Below, piece by piece: positions 43,980-56,721 of a stretch of DNA of 64,000 nucleotides (within the stretch, counting starts at the first letter, position 1; each line of letters opens with the position of its first letter). Below the pieces are notes generated by a model. That model was not told the origin of the DNA and did not search any database. It saw only the letters and a program-made list of their open reading frames with translations. This DNA comes from Prunus persica. Its lineage: Eukaryota > Streptophyta > Magnoliopsida > Rosales > Rosaceae. The translations under genes were made by a program, and so were the position numbers. The stretch spans positions 18,833,510-18,897,509 of the forward strand of contig NC_034015.1 of the NCBI RefSeq assembly GCF_000346465.2, in the 5' to 3' direction.

Positions 43980-45687
43980 ATGCCAACTCAAAACTTGGAC
44001 AAGAAATTTTTCAGTCAAAGTTCTGTCCAGTCAATGCCTCTCTATACTACTAATTGCATGTCGTGGAATCCAATTGAACGAGAAATTCCACAATCTTCGT
44101 CCAAGGATGCAAGCTTTAAAGTGGAATTTACGCCACAAGTTCATCACGATGCAAAGCATTTAGGACTTCAACTGCTACCGGACCAGGGATCATCATCCAC
44201 AACACAAACAATTAGCCAATCTCAAGATCGATGCAATTCATCAGAATCTGGTATAATGATCTTAGTCTAATACTCCGGTACACATTTTTTCGGGTTATCA
44301 GACTTTTGGTACATATGATACATGCTTCGTAGTCATATGCTTACCATTATAGCAATTTCTGTTCCCCTTGTTTTCTTTTACTTAGTTCTCATGTGCTTCT
44401 TGCCCTTGAACCCAGGTGAAGATGAAATATGTGGCAAGGGTGTTGAAGGCCAAATGAAGCCAGTTTACTTGCTGAATAATCTAGACCTCATGTCAAATCC
44501 TTCTCAAGTTGGTTACGGAAATTTAATGGTAGGTGGAGCTGTTATACTCAGGGATTAACTTGTTAGATGGTTGTTAGTTATGCTTCTCCCTCCTTTCAGG
44601 GTCGTGTACCGTATCCTTATGCCGATCCTTACTTCAGTGGGTTCTTGGCTGCATATGGACCACAGGCTATGGTATGTTTTGTTGAGTACATTGTTTTTCT
44701 TTGCTATTGATCTGTAGTTACAATTCTGCCCCTACTCAGTTATATCTAGAAGTAAATTCATAAAAGTTGACATCTCTAATTTGCAAAAAGGTGTTGGGGT
44801 ATATTCTTTGACAGTATTGTGTCAAAGAGAATGTGGCCAATTATTTATTTTTAACGTTATCCAGATTGTACTTATTAATCTTTTTCTTCTTCTTCTTTTT
44901 GTGGTTGTTGATTGAAAATTAACTGAATTCAGCCCCAGATGATGGCACCTACGCGAGTTCCATTGCCTCTTGATCTGGCAGAAGATGGACCCATCTATGT
45001 CAATGCGAAACAGTACCATGGCATCCTCAGAAGGAGACAATCTCGTGCAAAACTGGAGGCTCAAAACAAACTTCTCAAAGCTCGAAAGGTATGTTAAGTC
45101 ATCATAGATCTTTTCCTGCATTGGGTAATATGTGGAGAAATTTTTTCTTAGTTTTGGATGCATTGCAAGTATATTTCATCATGTCAAAGAAAGCGATTGC
45201 GTAATGAAATGATACTTCATCCATCAAAACCAGAGCTCTCCCTTTCTGAATTTATTCTCCTTTAGAATGAATAGAGCCTTAACCCACGTTTGTTGTGGCT
45301 TTTAAATGAATGCAGCCATATCTCCATGAGTCTCGTCATCTTCATGCCCTGAACAGGGTAAGGGGCTCTGGTGGACGTTTTCTCAGCACAAAGAGGCTCC
45401 AACAATCTGATCAGAACCCCTCCAGTAGCACCCATGATGTTCCGGACTCCATCAACTTACATCAGAAAGATACACAGGACACAGAAAGTCATCACTTGGG
45501 AAGCAGTGAATTCGTCACTGCTGTCGCAACCCACTCAGACATAGCAAGTGTTTCCCATACCAATGACATCTTTCGGCAGCAGGATCGCAGGTTCTCAGGC
45601 ATCCCTTCCCACATGGGTGGAGCCATGCAATTCCGCGGGGGGCTTATGCGTGCTGGAACCCAGCATTGTGCTTCAGTTGTCCGGTGA
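43980..45687 (+). CDS. NF-YA: Nuclear transcription factor Y subunit A (NF-YA / CBF-B / HAP2)
   Basis: CCAAT-binding subunit of the trimeric NF-Y complex; it joins an NF-YB/NF-YC dimer in the nucleus. Five coding exons: 43980-44250, 44416-44528, 44600-44671, 44933-45088, 45316-45687; GT..AG, in phase, 327 residues. The N-terminal half is Gln/Ser-rich. [15 protein letters not shown] and [19 protein letters not shown] lead into the NF-YA core at about 173-228. Its subunit-interaction helix is [20 protein letters not shown]; a linker follows, then the DNA-binding helix and loop [20 protein letters not shown] with GRFLS. The core is split by the intron after KARK, as usual for the family. The ATG was chosen as the first in frame after the acceptor at 43959. 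A miR169 target site lies in the 3' UTR. Confidence 0.95.
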
Positions 45688-45719
45688 GGGGCGAGCACGA
45701 ACAAGACTGTCTCACCGGT

Positions 45720-45740
45720 TTGGCAAATCATCCTTGGCTT
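45720..45740 (+). promoter_or_regulatory. miR169 target site in the NF-YA 3' UTR
   Basis: TGGCAAATCATCCTTGGCT (45721-45739), 33 bp after the stop codon, is complementary to miR169 (CAGCCAAGGATGACTTGCCG) over 21 nt with about three mismatched or wobble positions. miR169 control of NF-YA mRNAs through this 3' UTR site is well established in plants. Confidence 0.88.
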
Positions 45741-46490
45741 TACCACTCTAGAGTCTAGACTCCTCTACCTTTTATGCATCTAATGGAAATGGCATTCGAA
45801 GACACATTACAGCCGTAAGGTCTACAGTATGTATTAAATATTATCCTAATCCTTTACTTAACATTGATGAACGGGATTGTGTTTCGGTGATACCCTTCTT
45901 ATCACGAAAAGTTTGGTTATTTTTAGATTCCAATATTCTCATTCTTACGAGCAGTCCGTTGCATTCTTGTGGAAATTCCTTGCATAAGATTGGATCATGA
46001 AACACAAGGAAATTTGGGCCGTAATATCTATATATGCGCTTGCAGCTAGTCTGATCTGAAGTTTATGCTTGCAGTTTGTCTGATCAGAAGTTTATGCTTG
46101 TTTGAATGACAATGTTTTCAGGGTTCAATGTTGAAACTGAGGTTTAAGGCCATGGATGTGGACTTGCACCACTTCCAATGAAGCCTTCTTTTCAATTCAA
46201 AAGAGAGTAGAATTTTTCCCAAGTTAGAATTCTCCTCCTATTCATGAACATTAAAAAAAAAGGGTTATAAATAGTTATATTACCATGGATGTATGGGATG
46301 GGACAAGAACTTTGTTACTAGTTATGGTCCCCATTACAGTTCCACAGTAGTTATATATTTCCAAGGGAAAGGAACCATCAAATACATGGAACCCTAGGTC
46401 TACATCATAGAGTGTAAATTCCATGATTTTCATTTGATTTCTGGGTAGGGGTGGATGCGAGAATAATTACTCTACTTTATGAAGAGTAAT
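45741..46490. other. 3' UTR and downstream of NF-YA
   Basis: Likely NF-YA 3' UTR, then AT-rich DNA. A local direct repeat (CTTGCAGCTAGTCTGATCTG / CTTGCAGTTTGTCTGATCAG, each followed by AAGTTTATGCTTG) lies at 46040-46100. No gene recognised. Confidence 0.45.
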
Positions 46491-46900
46491 GCTATACATG
46501 TTCGCATTTTAAGAGTAGCAATTAGGATATTATTTTCATGATATGATTTTAATTAGGGATATTTTTCATGATATGATTTTAATTAGGAATATTTTAGGAA
46601 ACTTTTGTTTATTTTATTTTATTTTCTAATTAGCTTTTCTAATTTCTTCAAGTGTAGAGTTTCTCTTGTATAAAAGGCATGCGTTGGAGCATCTTGAAAC
46701 AATTATCTTATTTTTAATAAAATATCATTGAGGTTTTTCTCAATAAAATATCATTGGGGTTTTGCTCAATCAAATATCATTGAGGTTTTACAATTTCTGG
46801 CTAGTTGGTTGGTGAATTCTGTTCTGTCATATTACTTGTAGGAGTATCGTTCGATTTTCATATCCCCTTATATCTCGATTAGAAAGTGAATTCTTCATTA
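46490..46900. mobile_element. Possible LTR-retrotransposon LTR remnant with internal tandem repeats
   Basis: A TATA-like GTATAAAAGGCATGCG (about 46669) lies roughly 45 bp before AATAAAATATCATTGAGG, a unit of about 26 bp repeated three times (46717-46793). Upstream, a 31-bp unit (TTTTTCATGATATGATTTTA...) is repeated twice (46533-46612). TATA followed by AATAAA and short tandem repeats resembles the U3/R region of a Copia-type LTR. No ends or second LTR were found. Confidence 0.35.
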
Positions 46901-47373
46901 GAAATGTGATACACATTATAAAATAAAATATCATACTCTACCAATCTACACTATATGATACACTCTCAATGTTGGATAAAATATTAACAAAATATCGACA
47001 ATGTACGATATATCATGATACTGTAGGTTGGTAACAGTGTGAAACAATTTTTTCCCCTCTAAATGGTTTTACCTTATGATGTAAACCCATACCAGTGACT
47101 CCCCAGGTGGGACCGTGGGACAAAGTCCGAAGCAGGAAGAACAGAAAATATAACCAATTGACAGGGCCCCACCCTAACCTTATTAAAAAGTTGAATAACT
47201 GTAAAAATAAAATAAAATCCCAATGTTCCTTTAGATAAAATTCCACAATTTAAAATTAAATTCTCACGACATTTCCATTTCCACTTTCTGCTTTTCCAGC
47301 AAGTTGGAGACGGAAATTAGAAGAACCCAAAGCCAAGCCCAGCAAGAGCAAAGCTTCACACAAAGCAAAAACC
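46901..47373. other. Upstream region of WAV2
   Basis: AT-rich DNA, then the promoter and 5' leader of WAV2. No clear TATA box. Nothing else recognised. Confidence 0.4.
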
Positions 47374-49882
47374 ATGGTGACGTACGTGAGCGCGCTGCTG
47401 TACGGAGTTGGAGGCCTGGTTGTGGCGGGCATGGCATTGCTTGTGGCCCTCCAGGAGAAGCTCGTCTACGTGCCCGTCTTGCCGGGTCTCACCAAGTCCT
47501 ACCCGATAACCCCGGCCCGGCTCCGGCTTACCTACGAGGACGTCTGGCTCCGATCCTCCGACGGCGTTCGGCTCCACGCTTGGTTCATCAAGCTCTTACC
47601 CGACTGCCGAGGTCCGATCCGGTTCTTTACCCGATTCGTTTTTATCTGTTTTGCTTGATTTGGGTTTACTTGAATTTTGCTGAATTGGGTGGGTTTAGGT
47701 TTCCCTGAGGCAATTAGGGTTTGGTTGGTTGTTGGAATTGCTGCAATTACTGAACACTGCCAGCTAATTGTGTTTGTTTAGCATAGTTTAGAACAAATGC
47801 ATGCGTTGCACAGTAATTATTATTCGTTTCGCATTTAATTCGTCTCGAATTATAAGTAGTTAGGAACTTTACTTGAAAATTAATCTGTTACTTTGGGTTT
47901 GGGATGCTTTTGAAATTTTGGCATGTTCTTTCCGCGCTTAGAAAGTTGTTTCTCTTGCTTTGCAGGTCCAACCCTTTTGTTTTTCCAAGAAAATGCTGGA
48001 AGTATCCTATTTTTCAGAACTTCATTGATATTACTATAATTTGGAACATTAGCATTACATTGTTTTTGTGATTTTTGCTTTCTGGTTTACCTGTAATTAT
48101 CATGAACTTAGGGGGGGAGCCCTATATGCTTTATTGGCCTTGACTATTGACCTTCAGATATTGCGCATCGCCTTGAAATGGTCCGCATAATGATACAAAG
48201 GTTGCAATGCAACGTGTTTATGCTTTCATATCGAGGGTATGTGCTCGCTATGTTTCTATCTAGTGGCTTTGTAGCATATCAGCAGCTTAATTTGGGTAAA
48301 CCTATCTATATTGATTTATTGAATGCAAATGGTCATTGATATAAACAGTTATGGAGCAAGCGAAGGATGTCCTTCTCAGCATGGGATTACAAAAGATGCT
48401 CAAGTATGCTTTTCAGTTACAGATGTATTAAAATTCCACTGTACTTATTATATGTCAGCTCTGTAACTCTGTTAGTATACTTTTCTTTCTTTCTGTTAGG
48501 TTGCATTGGATCATCTTTATCAGAGGACTGACATTGACACATCTAGAATAGTAGTCTTTGGAAGGTCACTTGGTGGCGCAGTTGGAACTGTGGTTACTAA
48601 AAATAACCCTGATAAGGTATCACTCCAATAATCTTCTGTAACTTAATGTTTTCCCACTTTTTACAAGAGCGAAAAAGAAGGGCTGTTTAGGTGAATAGTG
48701 AGTTGTTTCCCCCACTTAAAAATTTAAAGCTGTCTTGTTGATTTCTTTCTGCTTCTCTGGCAACTTATTTCATATGTGGTTCCAGCGTGTTGTAATTTTT
48801 TAAAAACCAATTTTGAGTCTTACCGATACTGGAAAATTTTCCCCTGTTTAATGTCCTTGAATAGTATATTTTGAGTTGGTAAGCTGAGGTGGTTTTGCTT
48901 TGTTTATGGATTGCAGGTTGCTGCACTGATAGTAGAAAACACTTTCACATCTATTTTGGACATGGCTGGAGTTTTATTGCCTTTCTTGAAGTGGTTTATC
49001 GGAGGCAGTAGTTCAAAAGGTCCTAAAGTACTTAATTTCCTTGTACGTTCTCCTTGGAGTACAATTGATGTCATTGGCGAGGTAAGCTTACTTGGTGGTA
49101 GAATATCTTGATTCACCCAGCACTTAGACACATGAAGAAGTGAAATAATATGCAAGATATGTATTGGTCACCTTTTCAATTTTCAGTATCTTCCGGTTTT
49201 CTTATATGAATGCACCAGTCCATGCTTGATCCAGTGCAGAATATCTGGATGGAAAAAAGTATTTTAATCTAACTTTGCATCTATTCGTTAAAACTATAAT
49301 GCGATGTATAAAGTGAGTTAGCAAGTGTAGAAATATGTATCAGTATCGGATTTCAGAAATGTTAGTACCAATAAGACATGATTTTTAAAGATGTAAAAAC
49401 ACCCTTTATAAATAGCAGTTGCAATGCCTCAAAATCAACAAAGTGCTATGACTATGAGTCACATCTCTTCTGCCACTGCCTTAATGTTTTGGGGAAATTT
49501 TTTTGCCCATGCTTTGCCCCTTGCCCTTGCTGATTTCACTGATCCCTCATATGTGACCATCTAAATGCAGGTTAAGCAGCCAATCCTCTTTCTCTCTGGC
49601 TTGCAAGATGAGATGATTCCTCCGTCCCATATGCAAATGCTGTATGCCAAAGCAGCTGCTCATAATAGGCGATGTGTTTTTGCGGAATTTCCTACTGGCA
49701 TGCACATGGATACTTGGCTCGCTGGTGGTGATCATTATTGGAGAACGATCCAGGAGTTTCTTCAACAACATGTTCAAGAGAAAAAAGATGATGAATCATC
49801 TAACAATGATATTGGTAAGATTCTGGGTAATGAAATATTCCAAAACCTTACACAGTCAGAGGCACACACAAAGGGTAAATGA
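47374..49882 (+). CDS. WAV2: Alpha/beta hydrolase WAV2 (BEM46 / ABHD13-like)
   Basis: Seven exons: 47374-47611, 47966-48001, 48158-48236, 48349-48403, 48500-48616, 48917-49081, 49571-49882; all GT..AG and in phase, including a 36-nt exon 2; 333 residues. The N-terminus has one membrane segment (YVSALLYGVGGLVVAGMALL, about 4-26). The fold has the strand and oxyanion region PTLLFFQENAGNIAHRLEM, the nucleophile elbow GRSLGG (Ser in VVFGRSLGGAVG), the acid Asp in LFLSGLQDEMIPPSHM and the His in FPTGMHMDTW. In Arabidopsis WAV2 is a membrane protein that limits root-tip rotation and bending after touch; its enzymatic substrate is unknown. The C-terminal tail of about 40 residues is charged and somewhat longer than in Arabidopsis. 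Confidence 0.93.
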
Positions 49883-51320
49883 AAAAAAAGAACTACTGAA
49901 GATAATGAAACTATGTAAGAATTAAGAACAGAGTGAGTACAATCATGTTGCAATCTTGCACATACTAAACTGTGTAGCTAGGCATTAACATGGAATGGAT
50001 ACTGACCTACCAGATGATTTCTGACTGAGTTCCAAACTAATTGTTCTTTCCCTATCTCGGGGCGGGGTGTATCATGTGTTTAATTCTTCTCGAACACTAT
50101 ACTTTATGTTGTTGAACCTTAAGGATGGAAGTTTTTGGTACTGTTTTTCAAACTACGTGATGTGTATTCGTTGAAACTTTTGAGGCTTTGCCTTTTGGAT
50201 GGTAATATTAGTAATCCTAGGAGTGGCTGCAAACACCAGACTGATTACTACTCTTCCTTGCTTTTTCCTTTGCTTCTTGATTCTTAATTTTTCTTTCTCC
50301 ACTCTCAGATGTGGGGGCAAAGTGATTGGATGGATTTTAGACTTCTTCAAGCATTCTGATTGGCTCCCCCTCAGGACTCAACACAATTTGTACCTTTTTT
50401 TCTGAAGCTGCAGCAATTGAAAGCTCTCTGTGAGGAGTGTCTCTGCCAAGGCCAGCTGCACCCGTTGAGGTTTTTCCCATTGAAGATTTTTTGGTGGTTT
50501 TTACGAACTTCGGACGATGCAGACAAAAATATGAATGCCTTGGATAGACTATATGACTTCTGACATACACGCGTTATGCCTAATATTGTTCTGACTGACC
50601 CCCATTGTATGAAATAAGAAGTCACTGAAGATGCAACTATATATATATGTTGAGTTGGTGCTCCAGGATTGTTTGTATTGTATCGCTCAACTATGGCGCT
50701 TTAGGACCAATCTTGCTTTCAAAATAGTTAGTTTGACATTCCAAGTTGCCCATTTTATTTCCCTTTTGTTTAGGGTCAAATAATTTTTTACCTTTTACTG
50801 CGTAGTAATTACTACAGTAAGACATACATTATTATTATTATTATTTTATGAAGAAAAGACATTATTTTGAGTCTTGCTAGAGCAGTGAGTTTTATGTGAT
50901 TTGTTGAACCTAGTTTCAGATGGTTTTGGCTGCTTGATAATAAAGAAATGTTTTGGAAGAGAGAGGTCACAACAATCGAGATTTTTCTTCTTCATGACAC
51001 GTTTATGGCCGATGAGAGCTCTGGTCCTCTACATACAGGCGGGACCCACTAAAGCTGTCGTCAAATCCCCATCCTCGGATCATATCCGACGGCTGGAAAC
51101 ACAAAAGGAAAAAAAACTGTATTTTTATTTGGAATTTGGTTACTGTGTTATGAACTTATGTGGAGTGGACCACTCTGCAGTCTAGTCCACAGCGCAAATC
51201 AGCGGTCCGCGACCCATCGTTGACTTTGTTCCACCTCTACCTCATTCTACGACTTCAGCCAATTCCTCTACGCCACATCATCATAAAAACATTTACACTT
51301 CACACACCTTCCAAAAAAGA
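49883..51320. other. 3' region of WAV2 and intergenic
   Basis: The left part should be WAV2 3' UTR. The opposed frames at 50153-50625 have no family features. An (ATT)n run lies at about 50829-50845. No gene recognised. Confidence 0.4.
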
Positions 51321-51330
51321 AAAATAAAAT

Positions 51331-52370
51331 AAGAGTGCTGCTAAACGAACTATAAAATTAATTGAGTACACACCATAGTGCCAAACTATTTATTGAATTA
51401 CTAATTTACCCTAATATAAAATGACCAAAAAAGATATATTGAATTGTGAAACAAATGTAATTTTAATAAGTACACCATATTCTAAAAAAATAAAAAGTAC
51501 ACCATACTCACCATATTCAACTAAATTGAACTTTTTTTTAGGGAAGGACCAACCATAAAGCCAAGCTGGATTAACAAATGTGTCCAAAGATGGGTAAGTT
51601 AAGAATGGATTTTGTACTATGAGACACCGATCACAATGTTTGCATGATTCATATAGAATTGCATAATTAATGACAATGATGATATTTCTTCTGAAAACTT
51701 TTCAAACAGAAGAAAAACTATGAGTCCTTGACTTGTTACTCCGCATACAAAAAATGGTTCCAGCCAATCATTTGCATTTGATTCTGAATTTGAATGAGGT
51801 TCCAGCCAACCAAGGCCAACAACGCTGCAAATTTAAAGGCGACACTACAGTGTGATTCCCAGTTACTCCACCTCACACTGTATTTCAACCCTTGGCCACC
51901 AAATGAACATGCTTATGCTTGTTCTCAACTTTAAATCTAGAGCTTGAATTGATCTGGCACCAAACAAGTAATATGATTAAAAATAATAATGTAAAGGTGG
52001 AGCCAAGATCAATAGATACCATTTAATTGAAAGTACTAAATAAACATTGGATAGGCAAACCTTGTGATCAAGCAGATCACTGTATCACTGAGTTTAGCTT
52101 CATCATCTATTATGTCAGAACAAGTTTTTTTCTAGTTTCCTCATCTTCAGGACTCGATCATTCTGCACCAATGCATATAAAAAGTTGTTTTAGGTTTTTA
52201 TAATGGTGTATTAGGATGTAATGGGGGTATTTTTGGTAGTTAAATAGGGTAAACTTAGTTAATTTTATATTTAGATTTAAATATTATAGTGTACTTAGAT
52301 AATATGGTGTACTCAATTAATTTTAAAGTGTGTACTCAATTAATTTTAGAGTTCGTTTAACAGTACTCTA
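51331..52370. mobile_element. Non-autonomous Mutator-like element (~1.04 kb) with target-site duplication
   Basis: Terminal inverted repeats of about 45-65 bp: left AAGAGTGCTGCTAAACGAAC at 51331 continuing into TAAAATTAATTGAGTACACACC. The right end, on the minus strand, is AGAGTACTGTTAAACGAACT continuing into the same AATTAATTGAGTACACAC sequence, which is doubled there. The element is flanked by AAATAAAAT at 51322-51330 and at 52371-52379 (10 bp if one flanking A is counted), matching the 9-bp duplication made by Mutator-like transposases. The interior is AT-rich and non-coding. Confidence 0.75.
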
Positions 52371-52700
52371 AAATAAAATCAAAATTCGCTCTTAATTATT
52401 TTAATTTTAATTTAATTTATTTAAGTAGTTGTTTTGGTGGATTTTGATTTCCCTCCTTTTAAAAACGTGTTTCCCCAAATACTTTCCGTCTCTCTCTTGT
52501 GCTATTGAGAACGTTGGGATCTCAGGCTTCTCCTCTTTCTGAGCCGTCGCTTCTGCATAAACAAGTAAGTAATTAAATACCATTTGGATTGGAAGTCAAC
52601 CTATTTACGATTCTACCCCTCACCTCCTTCATTCTTCAGTCTCTTATTTTCTTCTTTCTAAAGCTTAATTAGCTCTCAGGACCGGACTGTGTGTACGGAC

Positions 52701-55538
52701 ATGGAAGGAAGAGGCGGAGGAGCAGGAGCGCCGTACAGCCCACGCACTGTGGATGAGGTTTTCAGAGACTTCAAGGGCCGCCGAGCCGGCATGATCAAAG
52801 CTCTTTCCACTGGTCTCTCTCTCACTCTTTTTTTTCTTCTCTGTTTTATTTTTAAATTAGAAATTTTTTCAGTTATTTCTTTTGACTTTGTGGCTTTTAT
52901 TTAGTTCTTTGTTCCAATTTCCTATTATTTCTGCACTTTTTAAATGTTTTTCATTTTGCTAACTTTGTTTCTGTTTTTTTTTGGGTGCAGATGTTGAAGA
53001 TTTTTACGAGCAATGCGATCCTGGTTAGGGTTCTCTGTGTTTGTGTTTTCTCAATCTCGTGTTCAATTGCTGTTTCTCCGTTTTTGAGATTTTACTATTT
53101 ATTATTTTCTATTTTTTTAGCCCTAACTGAGATAGCTCCTCCTGCAACTTGGGGTCCAAATGTTGTTCAAACACAAAAATAATATTGCTTTCTAACTACG
53201 TGTGTGCAGAATATTAGCTCTTTTTCTAGTTTTAAAGCTTGAACCTTTATTTTCCCCCTTCCTTTTTTAAATGCATAGACACCCTGCTGGCTTGCCATTA
53301 GCTTGTTATCTTTGATGTTTGTTTCTTTTTTGGTCTTGCGCATTTTTATGGGATGCTTATTATTTGTTGTGCTGAACTGAATGCATTGTTTTATTGCATC
53401 AACTGCGTGCAAGTACCAGCTTCTTAATTCCTGTGGATTTCCATATGCGAATGAGAGTATTAATTTCGTCATCCTTTTTCAAAATCCTACCTTCCGGGGC
53501 CATGCGACGCTTTTCTTGGATCTCTAGTTAGGCTTTGATGCACTTGATTGGTCAGCAATCCTGCCTTTACTGAATTATGTAATTGCTAAACAGATCTTTC
53601 AGTTCAATTTTTCTTGTTGTAGTCATCAGAACTGGAAGATCCTTGTGTGGGTTGGATATAATGTACTTCAGGCTATACTGCGTGATAATTTAGCTACAGT
53701 AAACGGGCTGATGAAGTATTTGCTATATCATTGACCTTTTATCAAAATTTGAGGTTGGAATTATGCACTATACTACTTGTTTGTGGGTCAGTATTTGTAA
53801 TACTAAAACTATAATTCCTGTGTAACTTTGCCATTGGAAGTTGCTGTTATGCTTTTGCATTGTTATTTACTTATACTGTAAATGGTTTGTAATATATTAA
53901 AAGTCTGGAATTTTGTGTACTCTGGAATCCTTATGGTAGGAACTGATGCTTATTGTGTTTAACTAATTGATCAATTGGTCAATGCTTCAGAGAAGGAAAA
54001 CCTTTGTTTGTATGGATTCCCAAATGAAGAATGGGAAGTTAATCTACCTGCTGAGGAAGTTCCTCCTGAACTTCCGGAACCTGCTTTGGGCATCAACTTT
54101 GCCAGAGATGGGATGCAAGAAAAGGATTTTTTATCTCTGGTAGCTGTTCACAGTGATGCATGGCTACTTTCAGTGGCTTTCTATTTTGGTGCCAGATTCG
54201 GTTTTGATAAGGCTGACAGGTATGCACACCTCCTTTCTTGCTGCTACGTGATGCATTCATTTAGATTTGTACAACAATAAGGTTGTCTAGATGTTGCAGC
54301 AACAAGTCAGAATTTTTTTTTTTGAATAGGAACATTTTTATTCAAATTTGTAAGGATCAAAACAAGGGCATTTAGAACACAGATAAGAAGAAAAAACACT
54401 AGCTGGTGAAATCGTAAAACAATAATTATGCACTAAAATGAATTTTAGATGAAGAATTTTAGGTAGTGGATGTTTGCCTTTGTTGTATCTGTGATGCAGG
54501 ATAATATTGATGAAATTTTTGGTTGAGTGTCATCTCAGTAGCAATGGCCAAAGGTGCAGAAAGTGATTTTTGACATGTATTAGGATGCCTAAACATGGCA
54601 TGGATTCATTTCTGGGATGGGGGTAGGATTGAGCTTCAATCTAGATAGCTCGATCAATCTGTATCAGGTCAAACCTGTTGTTTAAAAATCAACATGTGCA
54701 TCTGAACAGATTCTGGATCTGAGGGGATTGCCCCTCCAACGATTAGAATTTAGAATACATCACCTAAAATGGTTCAGTGCAAATTTTGATGCAGGAAACG
54801 TCTCTTCACTATGATGAATGATTTACCAACAATATTTGAGGTTGTGACGGGAAGTGCAAAGAAACAATCAAAGGAGAAGTCATCAGTTACAACAAATCAA
54901 AGCATCCATAGGCCTAAGTCAAGCTCTAAAGGGGTAAAGTGAATTTGTGTTTTGCAGTCTTATGGATTTGCTTAATCATTTAGGAAAACGAGTTAATTGG
55001 TGACTTTTGTTATGTGAGTGTGCTTTTATTACTCTCTCTCAATAGATAATACGATATAAAAGCATATAAGAAAATATCCTAGTCTAACACAATATGAGTG
55101 GAACTGGAATTCGTGTGTGTCCACCTGCATGAGTGGAACTTGAATTTGTTTGTGTGTATTGCCTGGCATTTAAATGTCATTTATTATTCATGTAAGTATT
55201 ATTTTGTGCTAGGCTTATCTTAATGGTATGCTTCCTTAACTACATGTTTCTGCTACCAATTCTTAATCCGAGAACAGCGAGGCTCTGATTCAAGCAAACA
55301 GTCGAAAATGATACCAAAGGATGAAGACGAGGGAATGGACGAGGAAGATGATGATGACCACAGCGATACTCTGTGTGGTGCATGCGGGGAGAACTATGCT
55401 TCCGATGAATTCTGGATTTGTTGCGACATATGTGAGAAGTGGTTTCATGGAAAGTGTGTGAAGATCACTCCTGCCAGAGCTGAGCACATCAAGCACTACA
55501 AGTGCCCCTCATGCAGCAACAAGAGAGTGCGGCCTTGA
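52701..55538 (+). CDS. ALFIN-LIKE PHD finger protein
   Basis: Nuclear reader of H3K4 di- and trimethylation in the plant AL family. Five exons: 52701-52812, 52991-53023, 53991-54219, 54795-54933, 55278-55538; GT..AG and in phase, including a 33-nt exon 2; 257 residues. The Alfin domain begins [20 protein letters not shown] and continues through [20 protein letters not shown] to [21 protein letters not shown] variable, Ser/Lys-rich linker and an acidic patch ([16 protein letters not shown]) lead to the C-terminal PHD finger. Its Cys4-His-Cys3 ligands start [20 protein letters not shown], then EKWFHGKCV and YKCPSC; it ends NKRVRP. The ATG at 52701 follows an upstream in-frame GTG that is not used. 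Which of AL1-7 is not resolved. Confidence 0.95.
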
Positions 55539-56721
55539 TCGTAGTACAAGGTGTAATTATGTCAAGTTGGATAGAGCTAACTATTTAGTTAAGTTTTCTG
55601 CTCATGAGCCATGGTGACGTAGCCTTTCCACTTAGTACTTTGTTCTTGGTGATTTTGCTGTTTGGATGATATTAATGTTTCCTAATGTGAACTTGCGCTT
55701 TATGATTTGACTGTTTCATACATTTGTTCTGTCAAATGTGGAAGCCCCTAAATTATTCTGTCTAATTTCGAAATCTTATGTTTGTTATTTGTTCCATTTT
55801 GACCAGATTAATGATGAAAATGTGTGTGACAGCATAGAATGTGCGTTACAAGTTACAACCAAGGCAACAATTCCTGAAATTTGTTGGGTAAATTATACCG
55901 GAATTACTATATTACCATATTTCCAGTAAATTAACTCGACTCTAGTTAATATTTTGGGTCATGTAAATACTTTCTTCACATCACATGTCATCGTTACAAT
56001 ATGTATGAGTTTTCACTTGAAAACCATTATACTCCATCAAAAGTAATTAAAAGTACTTATATATGTTAAAGAGTGTTTTCATCGTTTAAAAAGAGAGAGA
56101 ATGTTTTCATCAAATGAAGAGTGTCTTATAAATTAAAGGTGACAGACAATTTCACCATTGTGGTTCTTGACAGTGTATATTACATGGAGGGGTATTTTGG
56201 ACAAAATTTTGGATGGAAATGTATGGAAATTTTGCTTAGGGGATTTTTTATGAGATGTTGCCATATCTTCAATAATTTTGTCTTCTATTTAAGAGTTTTT
56301 GTTTTTGTTGGTCTATTTATGTTTTATTTTGAGAAAATAAAATCATTAATATATAAGTAAAATCAACATGTTATATTGAAAAATCTTTGTAAATGATGTC
56401 AAGTGGATTGAATACAAAACCCTATGATTTATAAGAAAGGACCAATTAGCAAGTGACTATATAGTGTTTATTAATGAGCAAGGGTCCCAACAAAAACGTT
56501 TGACTGAAGCAATACATTCTCTTCTCTAATAAAATATTAATCTGGGTTTGGACTTTGGTTGGCTTGGTCAACTTCTGCTGGCCAAATTCTTCTTCTTTTT
56601 TAGTATTGGCTTTCACAGTTCCAGATCCAATATTTTATCACGGCTCCATCTCCATGGCTCTCAAGCTCTGAAGCTAAGCGACTTTTCAAGCAAACCCAGA
56701 GGAGAAAACAGAGCGAAGAAG
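55539..56721. other. Intergenic between ALFIN-LIKE and ankyrin genes
   Basis: ALFIN-LIKE 3' UTR, AT-rich DNA, then the promoter and leader of the ankyrin gene. Small frames (55738-55929, 56121-56360) look random and AT-driven. Confidence 0.4.

Noticed and set aside
47304..47708. 134-codon frame overlapping WAV2 exon 1
   Set aside because: Out of frame with the WAV2 coding exon, Arg/Pro/Ala-rich and without family features; it is a shadow of the GC-rich first exon.
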